A DNA stretch of 64,000 nucleotides from Cyprinodon diabolis (taxonomy: Eukaryota; Chordata; Actinopteri; Cyprinodontiformes; Cyprinodontidae), in the NCBI GenBank assembly GCA_030533445.1, contig CM060062.1:5123456-5187455 (forward strand). The letters run 5' to 3'. A program made the translations under genes and the position numbers. Below, piece after piece: positions 1 to 13,510 of this stretch (positions are counted from its first letter, which is position 1; each line of letters opens with the position of its first letter). The notes beneath the pieces are model-generated. The model saw only the letters and a list, made by a program, of their open reading frames with translations, had not been told where the DNA came from and made no database searches.

Positions 1-105
1 CATCAATAGGAGGACCAGCATCCTTAGAAAAGATAAGTATTTCACTCACTCTTTAACTCTTTCTATAACTGAAGGAACTGTTTACTTTAACCCTGTCTCT
101 TCACT
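1..105. repeat. End of a preceding HOR copy
   Basis: This matches the last monomer of each full copy (for example the bases just before 2253), so the window begins inside the array and the array's true left end is not seen. Confidence 0.9.
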
Positions 106-2252
106 ATGTCTTTAGTTTCAGATCCGAAGTTCTCCATAATCAGTAGGAGTAGCATCCTTAGAAAAGATAAGTATTTCACTCACTCTTTCACTCATTCAAT
201 AACTGAAAGAACTGTTTACTTAAACCCTGTCTCTTCACTATGTCTTTCTGTTCAGATCCAGCTTTCTCCATCATCAGTAGGACCAGCATCCTTAGAAAAG
301 ATAGGTATTTCACTCACTCTTTAACTCGTTCAATAACTGAAGGAACTGTTTACTTAAACCCTGTCTCTTTTGCTATGTCTTTACATTCAGATCCAGAGGA
401 CATCCATCATTAGGAGGACCAGCATCCACAAAAAAGATAAGTATTTACCTCACTCTTCAACTCTTTCAATAACTAGAGGAACTGTTTACTTAAACCCTGT
501 CTCTTCAATATGTCTTTGGTTTCAATTCCAGCATTTTCCGTCATCAGTAGTACTAGCATCCTTAGAAAAGATAAGTATTTCACTCACTCTTTCACTCATT
601 CAATAACTGAAGGAATTGTTTACTTTAACCCTGTCTCTTCACTATGTCTTTAGTTTTAGATCCAAGTTCTCCATCATCAGCAGGACCAGCATCCTTAGAA
701 AAGATAAGTATTTCCATCACTTTTTAACTCTTTCTATAACTGAAGGAACTTTTTATTTTAACCCTGTCTCTTCACTGTCTTTGGTTTCAAATCCAGCATT
801 TTCCATCATCAGTAGGACCAGCATCCTTAGAAAAGATAAGTATTTCATTCACTCTTTAAAACATTCTATAACTGAAGGAACTGTTTACTTTAAACCTATC
901 TCTTCACTATGTCTTTAGTTTCAGATCCAAAGTTCTCCATCATCAGTAGGACTAGCATCCTTAGAAAAGATAAGTATTTCACTCACTGTTTGACTCATTC
1001 AATAACTGAAAGAACTGTTTACTTAAACCCTGTCTCTTTAGTATGTTTTTACATTCGGATCCAGAGGACCTCCATCATCAGTAGGACCAGCATCCTTAGA
1101 AAACATAAGTATTTCACTCACTCTTTAACTCTTTCTATAACTGAAGGAACTTTTTACTTTAACCCTGTCTCTTCACTATGTCTTTAGTTTCAAATCCAGC
1201 ATTTTCCTTCATCAGTAGGACCAGCATCCTTAGAAAAGATAAGTATTTCACTCACTCTTTAACTCATTCAATAACTAGATGAACTGTTTACTTAAACCTT
1301 GTCTCTTTAGATGTCTTTACATTCAGATCAAGAGGACATCCATCAATAGGAGGACCAGCAACCACAAAAAAAGATAAGTATTTACCTCACTCTTCAACTC
1401 TTTCTATAACTGAAGGAACTGTTTACTAAAACCCTGTCTCTTCAATATGTCTTTAGTTTCAATTCCAGCATTTCCCATCATCAGTAGGACCAGCATCCTT
1501 ACAAAAGATAAGTATTTAATTCACTCTTTAACTCATTCAATAACTAGAGGAACTGTTTGCTTAAACCCTGTCTCTTTAGTATGCCTTTACATTCAGATCC
1601 AGAGGACACCCACCAATAGGAGGACCAGCATCCACAAAAAAGATAAGTATTTACCTCACTCTCAACTCTTTCAATAACTATAGGAAGTGCTTACTTTAAC
1701 CCTGTCTCTTTAGTATGTCTTTACATTCAGATCCAGAGGACACCCATCAATAATAGGACCAGTATCCACATAAAAGTAAGTATTTCACTCACTCTTTCAT
1801 TCATTCAATAACTGAAGGAATGTCTTACTTTAACCCTGTCTCTTCACTATGTCTTTAGTTTCAGATCCAAAGTTCTCCATCATCAGTAGGACGAGCATAC
1901 TAAGAAAAGATAAGTATTTCACTCACTCTTTCACTCATTCAATAACTCAAACAACTGTTTACTTAAACCCTGTCTCTTTACTATGTCTTTACATTCAGAT
2001 CCAGAGTACATCCATCAATAGGAGGACCAACATCCACAAAAAAGATAAGTATTTACCTCACTCTTCAACTCTTTCAATAACTAGAGGAACTGTTTACTTA
2101 AACCCTGTCTCTTTAGTATGTCTTTACATTCAGATCCAGAGGACATCCATCAATAGGAGGACCAGCATCCTTAGAAAAGATAAGTATTTCACTCACTCTT
2201 TAACTCTTTCTATAACTGAAGGAACTGTTTACTTTAACCCTGTCTCTTCACT
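106..2252. repeat. HOR copy 1 (16 monomers, 2147 bp)
   Basis: Monomers start near 106, 240, 375, 510, 644, 775, 909, 1043, 1178, 1311, 1447, 1581, 1715, 1849, 1983 and 2118. It lacks one 134-bp monomer that copy 2 has at about 2521 (the one with TTATTTTCAG). It shares private variants with copy 2 (TTACAAAAG near 1499 and 3780; AAACCTATCTC near 894 and 3175), so it is closest to copy 2. Confidence 0.93.
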
Positions 2253-4533
2253 ATGTCTTTAGTTTCAGATCCGAAGTTCTCCATAATCAGTAGGAGTAGC
2301 ATCCTTAGAAAAGATAAGTATTTCACTCACTCTTTCACTCATTCAATAACTGAAAGAACTGTTTACTTAAACCCTGTCTCTTCACTATGTCTTTCTGTTC
2401 AGATCCAGCTTTCTCCATCATCAGTAGGACCAGCATCCTTAGAAAAGATAGGTATTTCACTCACTCTTTAACTCGTTCAATAACTGAAGGAACTGTTTAC
2501 TTTAACCCTGTCTCTTCACTATGTCTTTATTTTCAGATCCAAAGTTCTCCATCATCAGTAGGACCAGCATCTTTAGAAAAGATAAGTATTTCACTCACTC
2601 TTTCGCTCATTCAATAACTGAAGGAACTGTTTACTTAAACCCTGTCTCTTTTGCTATGTCTTTACATTCAGATCCAGAGGACATCCATCATTAGGAGGAC
2701 CAGCATCCACAAAAAAGATAAGTATTTACCTCACTCTTCAACTCTTTCAATTACTAGAGGAACTGTTTACTTAAACCCTGTCTCTTCAATATGTCTTTGG
2801 TTTCAATTCCAGCATTTTCCGTCATCAGTAGTACTAGCATCCTTAGAAAAGATAAGTATTTCACTCACTCTTTCACTCATTCAATAACTGAAGGAATTGT
2901 TTACTTTAACCCTGTCTCTTCACTATGTCTTTAGTTTTAGATCCAAGTTCTCCATCATCAGCAGGACCAGCATCCTTAGAAAAGATAAGTATTTCCATCA
3001 CTTTTTAACTCTTTCTATAACTGAAGGAACTTTTTATTTTAACCCTGTCTCTTCACTGTCTTTGGTTTCAAATCCAGCATTTTCCATCATCAGTAGGACC
3101 AGCATCCTTAGAAAAGATAAGTATTTCATTCACTCTTTAAAACATTCTATAACTGAAGGAACTGTTTACTTTAAACCTATCTCTTCACTATGTCTTTAGT
3201 TTCAGATCCAAAGTTCTCCATCATCAGTAGGACTAGCATCCTTAGAAAAGATAAGTATTTCACTCACTGTTTGACTCATTCAATAACTGAAAGAACTGTT
3301 TACTTAAACCCTGTCTCTTTAGTATGTTTTTACATTCGGATCCAGAGGACCTCCATCATCAGTAGGACCAGCATCCTTAGAAAACATAAGTATTTCACTC
3401 ACTCTTTAACTCTTTCTATAACTGAAGGAACTTTTTACTTTAACCCTGTCTCTTCACTATGTCTTTAGTTTCAAATCCAGCATTTTCCTTCATCAGTAGG
3501 ACCAGCATCCTTAGAAAAGATAAGTATTTCACTCACTCTTTAACTCATTCAATAACTAGATGAACTGTTTACTTAAACCTTGTCTCTTTAGATGTCTTTA
3601 CATTCAGATCAAGAGGACATCCATCAATAGGAGGACCAGCAACCACAAAAAAAGATAAGTATTTACCTCACTCTTCAACTCTTTCTATAACTGAAGGAAC
3701 TGTTTACTAAAACCCTGTCTCTTCAATATGTCTTTAGTTTCAATTCCAGCATTTCCCATCATCAGTAGGACCAGCATCCTTACAAAAGATAAGTATTTAA
3801 TTCACTCTTTAACTCATTCAATAACTAGAGGAACTGTTTGCTTAAACCCTGTCTCTTTAGTATGCCTTTACATTCAGATCCAGAGGACACCCACCAATAG
3901 GAGGACCAGCATCCACAAAAAAGATAAGTATTTACCTCACTCTCAACTCTTTCAATAACTATAGGAAGTGCTTACTTTAACCCTGTCTCTTTAGTATGTC
4001 TTTACATTCAGATCCAGAGGACACCCATCAATAATAGGACCAGTATCCACATAAAAGTAAGTATTTCACTCACTCTTTCATTCATTCAATAACTGAAGGA
4101 ATGTCTTACTTTAACCCTGTCTCTTCACTATGTCTTTAGTTTCAGATCCAAAGTTCTCCATCATCAGTAGGACGAGCATACTAAGAAAAGATAAGTATTT
4201 CACTCACTCTTTCACTCATTCAATAACTCAAACAACTGTTTACTTAAACCCTGTCTCTTTACTATGTCTTTACATTCAGATCCAGAGTACATCCATCAAT
4301 AGGAGGACCAACATCCACAAAAAAGATAAGTATTTACCTCACTCTTCAACTCTTTCAATAACTAGAGGAACTGTTTACTTAAACCCTGTCTCTTTAGTAT
4401 GTCTTTACATTCAGATCCAGAGGACATCCATCAATAGGAGGACCAGCATCCTTAGAAAAGATAAGTATTTCACTCACTCTTTAACTCTTTCTATAACTGA
4501 AGGAACTGTTTACTTTAACCCTGTCTCTTCACT
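2253..4533. repeat. HOR copy 2 (17 monomers, 2281 bp)
   Basis: This is the full-length form. It contains the extra monomer at about 2521 that copy 1 lacks and has no internal deletion relative to copy 5, which has the same length. Confidence 0.93.
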
Positions 4534-6809
4534 ATGTCTTTAGTTTCAGATCCGAAGTTCTCCATAATCAGTAGGAGTAGCATCCTTAGAAAAGATAAGT
4601 ATTTCACTCACTCTTTCACTCATTCAATAACTGAAAGAACTGTTTACTTAAACCCTGTCTCTTCACTATGTCTTTCTGTTCAGATCCAGCTTTCTCCATC
4701 ATCAGTAGGACCAGCATCCTTAGAAAAGATAGGTATTTCACTCACTCTTTAACTCGTTCAATAACTGAAGGAACTGTTTACTTTAACCCTGTCTCTTCAC
4801 TATGTCTTTATTTTCAGATCCAAAGTTCTCCATCATCAGTAGGACCAGCATCTTTAGAAAAGATAAGTATTTCACTCACTCTTTCGCTCATTCAATAACT
4901 GAAGGAACTGTTTACTTAAACCCTGTCTCTTTTGCTATGTCTTTACATTCAGATCCAGAGGACATCCATCATTAGGAGGACCAGCATCCACAAAAAAGAT
5001 AAGTATTTACCTCACTCTTCAACTCTTTCAATTACTAGAGGAACTGTTTACTTAAACCCTTCTCTTCAATATGTCTTTGGTTTCAATTCCAGCATTTTCC
5101 GTCATCAGTAGTACTAGCATCCTTAGAAAAGATAAGTATTTCACTCACTCTTTCACTCATTCAATAACTGAAGGAATTGTTTACTTTAACCCTGTCTCTT
5201 CACTATGTCTTTAGTTTTAGATCCAAGTTCTCCATCATCAGCAGGACCAGCATCCTTAGAAAAGATAAGTATTTCCATCACTTTTTAACTCTTTCTATAA
5301 CTGAAGGAACTTTTTATTTTAACCCTGTCTCTTCACTGTCTTTGGTTTCAAATCCAGCATTTTCCATCATCAGTAGGACCAGCATCCTTAGAAAAGATAA
5401 GTATTTCATTCACTCTTTAAAACATTCTATAACTGAAGGAACTGTTTACTTTAACCCTGTCTCTTCACTATGTCTTTAGTTTCAGATCCAAAGTTCTCCA
5501 TCATCAGTAGGACTAGCATCCTTAGAAAAGATAAGTATTTCACTCACTGTTTGACTCATTCAATAACTGAAAGAACTGTTTACTTAAACCCTGTCTCTTT
5601 AGTATGTTTTTACATTCGGATCCAGAGGACCTCCATCATCAGTAGGACCAGCATCCTTAGAAAACATAAGTATTTCACTCACTCTTTAACTCTTTCTATA
5701 ACTGAAGGAACTTTTTACTTTAACCCTGTCTCTTCACTATGTCTTTAGTTTCAAATCCAGCATTTTCCTTCATCAGTAGGACCAGCATCCTTAGAAAAGA
5801 TAAGTATTTCACTCACTCTTTAACTCATTCAATAACTAGATGAACTGTTTACTTAAACCTTGTCTCTTTAGATGTCTTTACATTCAGATCAAGAGGACAT
5901 CCATCAATAGGAGGACCAGCAACCACAAAAAAAGATAAGTATTTACCTCACTCTTCAACTCTTTCTATAACTGAAGGAACTGTTTACTAAAACCCTGTCT
6001 CTTCAATATGTCTTTAGTTTCAATTCCAGCATTTCCCATCATCAGTAGGACCAGCATCCTTAGAAAAGATAAGTATTTAATTCACTCTTTAACTCATTCA
6101 ATAACTAGAGGAACTGTTTGCTTAAACCCTGTCTCTTTAGTATGCCTTTACATTCAGATCCAGAGGACACCCACCAATAGGAGGACCAGCATCCACAAAA
6201 AAGATAAGTATTTACCTCACTCTCAACTCTTTCAATAACTATAGGAAGTGCTTACTTTAACCCTGTCTCTTTAGTATGTCTTTACATTCAGATCCAGAGG
6301 ACACCCATCAATAATAGGACCAGTATCCACATAAAAGTAAGTATTTCACTCACTCATTCATTCAATAACTGAAGGAATGTCTTACTTTAACCCTGTCTCT
6401 TCACTATGTCTTTAGTTTCAGATCCAAAGTTCTCCATCATCAGTAGGACGAGCATACTAAGAAAAGATAAGTATTTCACTCACTCTTTCACTCATTCAAT
6501 AACTCAAACAACTGTTTACTTAAACCCTGTCTCTTTACTATGTCTTTACATTCAGATCCAGAGTACATCCATCAATAGGAGGACCAACATCCACAAAAAA
6601 GATAAGTATTTACCTCACTCTTCAACTCTTTCAATAACTAGAGGAACTGTTTACTTAAACCCTGTCTCTTTAGTATGTCTTTACATTCAGATCCAGAGGA
6701 CATCCATCAATAGGAGGACCAGCATCCTTAGAAAAGATAAGTATTTCACTCACTCTTTAACTCTTTCTATAACTGAAGGAACTGTTTACTTTAACCCTGT
6801 CTCTTCACT
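4534..6809. repeat. HOR copy 3 (17 monomers, 2276 bp)
   Basis: It is 5 bp shorter than copy 2. A 4-bp deletion leaves CACTCACTCATTCATTC near 6350, and one G is missing near 5060. The 4-bp deletion is shared with copy 6 (near 13055). Confidence 0.93.
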
Positions 6810-8958
6810 ATGTCTTTAGTTTCAGATCCGAAGTTCTCCATAATCAGTAGGAGTAGCATCCTTAGAAAAGATAAGTATTTCACTCACTCTTTCACTCATT
6901 CAATAACTGAAAGAACTGTTTACTTAAACCCTGTCTCTTCACTATGTCTTTCTGTTCAGATCCAGCTTTCTCCATCATCAGTAGGACCAGCATCCTTAGA
7001 AAAGATAGGTATTTCACTCACTCTTTAACTCGTTCAATAACTGAAGGAACTGTTTACTTTAACCCTGTCTCTTCACTATGTCTTTATTTTCAGATCCAAA
7101 GTTCTCCATCATCAGTAGGACCAGCATCTTTAGAAAAGATAAGTATTTCACTCACTTTTTCGCTCATTCAATAACTGAAGGAACTGTTTACTTAAACCCT
7201 GTCTCTTTTGCTATGTCTTTACATTCAGATCCAGAGGACATCCATCATTAGGAGGACCAGCATCCACAAAAAAGATAAGTATTTACCTCACTCTTCAACT
7301 CTTTCAATAACTAGAGGAACTGTTTACTTAAACCCTGTCTCTTCAATATGTCTTTGGTTTCAATTCCAGCATTTTCCGTCATCAGTAGGACTAGCATCCT
7401 TAGAAAAGATAAGTATTTCACTCACTCTTTCACTCATTCAATAACTGAAGGAATTGTTTACTTTAACCCTGTCTCTTCACTATGTCTTTAGTTTCAGATC
7501 CAAGTTCTCCATCATCAGCAGGACCAGCATCCTTAGAAAAGATAAGCATTTCATTCACTCTTTAAAACATTCTATAACTGAAGGAACTGTTTACTTTAAC
7601 CCTGTCTCTTCACTATGTCTTTAGTTTCAGATCCAAAGTTCTCCATCATCAGTAGGACTAGCATCCTTAGAAAAGATAAGTATTTCACTCACTGTTTGAC
7701 TCATTCAATAACTGAAAGAACTGTTTACTTAAACCCTGTCTCTTTAGTATGTTTTTACATTCGGATCCAGAGGACCTCCATCATCAGTAGGACCAGCATC
7801 CTTAGAAAACATAAGTATTTCACTCACTCTTTAACTCTTTCTATAACTGAAGGAACTGTTTACTTTAACCCTGTCTCTTCACTATGTCTTTAGTTTCAAA
7901 TCCAGCATTTTCCATCATCAGTAGGACCAGCATCCTTAGAAAAGATAAGTATTTCACTCACTCTTTAACTCATTCAATAACTAGATGAACTGTTTACTTA
8001 AACCTTGTCTCTTTAGATGTCTTTACATTTAGATCAAGAGGACATCCATCAATAGGAGGACCAGCATCCACAAAAAAGATAAGTATTTACCTCACTCTTC
8101 AACTCTTTCTATAACTGAAGGAACTGTTTACTAAAACCCTGTCTCTTCAATATGTCTTTAGTTTCAATTCCAGCATTTCCCATCATCAGTAGGACCAGCA
8201 TCCTTAGAAAAGATTAAGTATTTCACTCACTCTTTCACTCATTCAATAACTAGAGGAACTGTTTGCTTAAACCCTGTCTCTTTAGTATGGCTTTACATTC
8301 AGATCCAGAGGACACCCACCAATAGGAGGACCAGCATCCACAAAAAAGATAAGTATTTACCTCACTCTCAACTCTTTCAATAACTATAGGAAGTGCTTAC
8401 TTTAACCCTGTCTCTTTAGTATGTCTTTACATCCAGATCCAGAGGACACCCATCAATAATAGGACCAGTATCCACATAAAAGTAAGTATTTCACTCACTC
8501 TTTCATTCATTCAATAACTGAAGGAATGTCTTACTTTAACCCTGTCTCTTCACTATGTCTTTAGTTTCAGATCCAAAGTTCTCCATCATCAGTAGGACGA
8601 GCATACTAAGAAAAGATAAGTATTTCACTCACTCTTTCACTCATTCAATAACTCAAACAACTGTTTACTTAAACCCTGTCTCTTTACTATGTCTTTACAT
8701 TCAGATCCAGAGTACATCCATCAATAGGAGGACCAACATCCACAAAAAAGATAAGTATTTACCTCACTCTTCAACTCTTTCAATAACTAGAGGAACTGTT
8801 TACTTAAACCCTGTCTCTTTAGTATGTCTTTACATTCAGATCCAGAGGACATCCATCAATAGGAGGACCAGCATCCTTAGAAAAGATAAGTATTTCACTC
8901 ACTCTTTAACTCTTTCTATAACTGAAGGAACTGTTTACTTTAACCCTGTCTCTTCACT
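6810..8958. repeat. HOR copy 4 (16 monomers, 2149 bp)
   Basis: One monomer was lost by fusion of two neighbours near 7545, leaving AGATAAGCATTTCATTC. It also carries CACTTTTTCGCTC (near 7155) and AGATTAAG (near 8212). All three variants recur in copy 7. Confidence 0.93.
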
Positions 8959-11239
8959 ATGTCTTTAGTTTCAGATCCGAAGTTCTCCATAATCAGTAGG
9001 AGTAGCATCCTTAGAAAAGATAAGTATTTCACTCACTCTTTCACTCATTCAATAACTGAAAGAACTGTTTACTTAAACCCTGTCTCTTCACTATGTCTTT
9101 CTGTTCAGATCCAGCTTTCTCCATCATCAGTAGGACCAGCATCCTTAGAAAAGATAGGTATTTCACTCACTCTTTAACTCGTTCAATAACTGAAGGAACT
9201 GTTTACTTTAACCCTGTCTCTTCACTATGTCTTTATTTTCAGATCCAAAGTTCTCCATCATCAGTAGGACCAGCATCTTTAGAAAAGATAAGTATTTCAC
9301 TCACTCTTTCGCTCATTCAATAACTGAAGGAACTGTTTACTTAAACCCTGTCTCTTTTGCTATGTCTTTACATTCAGATCCAGAGGACATCCATCATTAG
9401 GAGGACCAGCATCCACAAAAAAGATAAGTATTTACCTCACTCTTCAACTCTTTCAATTACTAGAGGAACTGTTTACTTAAACCCTGTCTCTTCAATATGT
9501 CTTTGGTTTCAATTCCAGCATTTTCCGTCATCAGTAGTACTAGCATCCTTAGAAAAGATAAGTATTTCACTCACTCTTTCAATCATTCAATAACTGAAGG
9601 AATTGTTTACTTTAACCCTGTCTCTTCACTATGTCTTTAGTTTTAGATCCAAGTTCTCCATCATCAGCAGGACCAGCATCCTTAGAAAAGATAAGTATTT
9701 CCATCACTTTTTAACTCTTTCTATAACTGAAGGAACTTTTTATTTTAACCCTGTCTCTTCACTGTCTTTGGTTTCAAATCCAGCATTTTCCATCATCAGT
9801 AGGACCAGCATCCTTAGAAAAGATAAGTATTTCATTCACTCTTTAAAACATTCTATAACTGAAGGAACTGTTTACTTTAACCCTGTCTCTTCACTATGTC
9901 TTTAGTTTCAGATCCAAAGTTCTCCATCATCAGTAGGACTAGCATCCTTAGAAAAGATAAGTATTTCACTCACTGTTTGACTCATTCAATAACTGAAAGA
10001 ACTGTTTACTTAAACCCTGTCTCTTTAGTATGTTTTTACATTCGGATCCAGAGGACCTCCATCATCAGTAGGACCAGCATCCTTAGAAAACATAAGTATT
10101 TCACTCACTCTTTAACTCTTTCTATAACTGAAGGAACTTTTTACTTTAACCCTGTCTCTTCACTATGTCTTTAGTTTCAAATCCAGCATTTTCCTTCATC
10201 AGTAGGACCAGCATCCTTAGAAAAGATAAGTATTTCACTCACTCTTTAACTCATTCAATAACTAGATGAACTGTTTACTTAAACCTTGTCTCTTTAGATG
10301 TCTTTACATTCAGATCAAGAGGACATCCATCAATAGGAGGACCAGCAACCACAAAAAAAGATAAGTATTTACCTCACTCTTCAACTCTTTCTATAACTGA
10401 AGGAACTGTTTACTAAAACCCTGTCTCTTCAATATGTCTTTAGTTTCAATTCCAGCATTTCCCATCATCAGTAGGACCAGCATCCTTAGAAAAGATAAGT
10501 ATTTAATTCACTCTTTAACTCATTCAATAACTAGAGGAACTGTTTGCTTAAACCCTGTCTCTTTAGTATGCCTTTACATTCAGATCCAGAGGACACCCAC
10601 CAATAGGAGGACCAGCATCCACAAAAAAGATAAGTATTTACCTCACTCTCAACTCTTTCAATAACTATAGGAAGTGCTTACTTTAACCCTGTCTCTTTAG
10701 TATGTCTTTACATTCAGATCCAGAGGACACCCATCAATAATAGGACCAGTATCCACATAAAAGTAAGTATTTCACTCACTCTTTCATTCATTCAATAACT
10801 GAAGGAATGTCTTACTTTAACCCTGTCTCTTCACTATGTCTTTAGTTTCAGATCCAAAGTTCTCCATCATCAGTAGGACGAGCATACTAAGAAAAGATAA
10901 GTATTTCACTCACTCTTTCACTCATTCAATAACTCAAACAACTGTTTATTTAAACCCTGTCTCTTTACTATGTCTTTACATTCAGATCCAGAGTACATCC
11001 ATCAATAGGAGGACCAACATCCACAAAAAAGATAAGTATTTACCTCACTCTTCAACTCTTTCAATAACTAGAGGAACTGTTTACTTAAACCCTGTCTCTT
11101 TAGTATGTCTTTACATTCAGATCCAGAGGACATCCATCAATAGGAGGACCAGCATCCTTAGAAAAGATAAGTATTTCACTCACTCTTTAACTCTTTCTAT
11201 AACTGAAGGAACTGTTTACTTTAACCCTGTCTCTTCACT
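8959..11239. repeat. HOR copy 5 (17 monomers, 2281 bp)
   Basis: Full-length form equivalent to copy 2. It starts the second tandem trimer (copies 5-7), which repeats the indel pattern of copies 2-4. Confidence 0.93.
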
Positions 11240-13510
11240 ATGTCTTTAGTTTCAGATCCGAAGTTCTCCATAATCAGTAGGAGTAGCATCCTTAGAAAAG
11301 ATAAGTATTTCACTCACTCTTTCACTCATTCAATAACTGAAAGAACTGTTTACTTAAACCCTGTCTCTTCACTATGTCTTTCTGTTCAGATCCAGCTTTC
11401 TCCATCATCAGTAGGACCAGCATCCTTAGAAAAGATAGGTATTTCACTCACTCTTTAACTCGTTCAATAACTGAAGGAACTGTTTACTTTAACCCTGTCT
11501 CTTCACTATGTCTTTATTTTCAGATCCAAAGTTCTCCATCATCAGTAGGACCAGCATCTTTAGAAAAGATAAGTATTTCACTCACTCTTTCGCTCATTCA
11601 ATAACTGAAGGAACTGTTTACTTAAACCCTGTCTCTTTTGCTATGTCTTTACATTCAGATCCAGAGGACATCCATCATTAGGAGGACCAGCATCCACAAA
11701 AAAGTTAAGTATTTACCTCACTCTTCAACTCTTTCAATAACTAGAGGAACTGTTTACTTAAACCCTGTCTCTTCAATATGTCTTTGGTTTCAATTCCAGC
11801 ATTTTCCGTCATCAGTAGGACTAGCATCCTTAGAAAAGATAAGTATTTCACTCACTCTTTCACTCATTCAATAACTGAAGGAATTGTTTACCCTGTCTCT
11901 TCACTATGTCTTTAGTTTTAGATCCAAGTTCTCCATCATCAGCAGGACCAGCATCCTTAGAAAAGATAAGTATTTCCATCACTTTTTAACTCTTTCTATA
12001 ACTGAAGGAACTTTTTATTTTAACCCTGTCTCTTCACTGTCTTTGGTTTCAAATCCAGCATTTTCCATCATCAGTAGGACCAGCATCCTTAGAAAAGATA
12101 AGTATTTCATTCACTCTTTAAAACATTCTATAACTGAAGGAACTGTTTACTTTAACCCTGTCTCTTCACTATGTCTTTAGTTTCAGATCCAAAGTTCTCC
12201 ATCATCAGTAAGACTGGCATCCTTAGAAAAGATAAGTATTTCACTCACTGTTTGACTCATTCAATAACTGAAAGAACTGTTTACTTAAACCCTGTCTCTT
12301 TAGTATGTTTTTACATTCGGATCCAGAGGACCTCCATCATCAGTAGGACCAGCATCCTTAGAAAACATAAGTATTTCACTCACTCTTTAACTCTTTCTAT
12401 AACTGAAGGAACTGTTTACTTTAACCCTGTCTCTTCACTATGTCTTTAGTTTCAAATCCAGCATTTTCCTTCATCAGTAGGACCAGCATCCTTAGAAAAG
12501 ATAAGTATTTCACTCACTCTTTAACTCATTCAATAACTAGATGAACTGTTTACTTAAACCTTGTCTCTTTAGATGTCTTTACATTCAGATCAAGAGGACA
12601 TCCATCAATAGGAGGACCAGCAACCACAAAAAAAGATAAGTATTTACCTCACTCTTCAACTCTTTCTATAACTGAAGGAACTGTTTACTAAAACCCTGTC
12701 TCTTCAATATGTCTTTAGTTTCAATTCCAGCATTTCCCATCATCAGTAGGACCAGCATCCTTAGAAAAGATAAGTATTTAATTCACTCTTTAACTCATTC
12801 AATAACTAGAGGAACTGTTTGCTTAAACCCTGTCTCTTTAGTATGCCTTTACATTCAGATCCAGAGGACACCCACCAATAGGAGGACCAGCATCCACAAA
12901 AAAGATAAGTATTTACCTCACTCTCAACTCTTTCAATAACTATAGGAAGTGCTTACTTTAACCCTGTCTCTTTAGTATGTCTTTACATTCAGATCCAGAG
13001 GACACCCATCAATAATAGGACCAGTATCCACATAAAAGTAAGTATTTCACTCACTCATTCATTCAATAACTGAAGGAATGTCTTACTTTAACCCTGTCTC
13101 TTCACTATGTCTTTAGTTTCAGATCCAAAGTTCTCCATCATCAGTAGGACGAGCATACTAAGAAAAGATAAGTATTTCACTCACTCTTTCACTCATTCAA
13201 TAACTCAAACAACTGTTTACTTAAACCCTGTCTCTTTACTATGTCTTTACATTCAGATCCAGAGTACATCCATCAATAGGAGGACCAACATCCACAAAAA
13301 AGATAAGTATTTACCTCACTCTTCAACTCTTTCAATAACTAGAGGAACTGTTTACTTAAACCCTGTCTCTTTAGTATGTCTTTACATTCAGATCCAGAGG
13401 ACATCCATCAATAGGAGGACCAGCATCCTTAGAAAAGATAAGTATTTCACTCACTCTTTAACTCTTTCTATAACTGAAGGAACTGTTTACTTTAACCCTG
13501 TCTCTTCACT
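11240..13510. repeat. HOR copy 6 (17 monomers, 2271 bp)
   Basis: It shares the 4-bp deletion of copy 3 and adds a private 6-bp deletion near 11888 (GAATTGTTTACCCTGTC). Confidence 0.93.
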
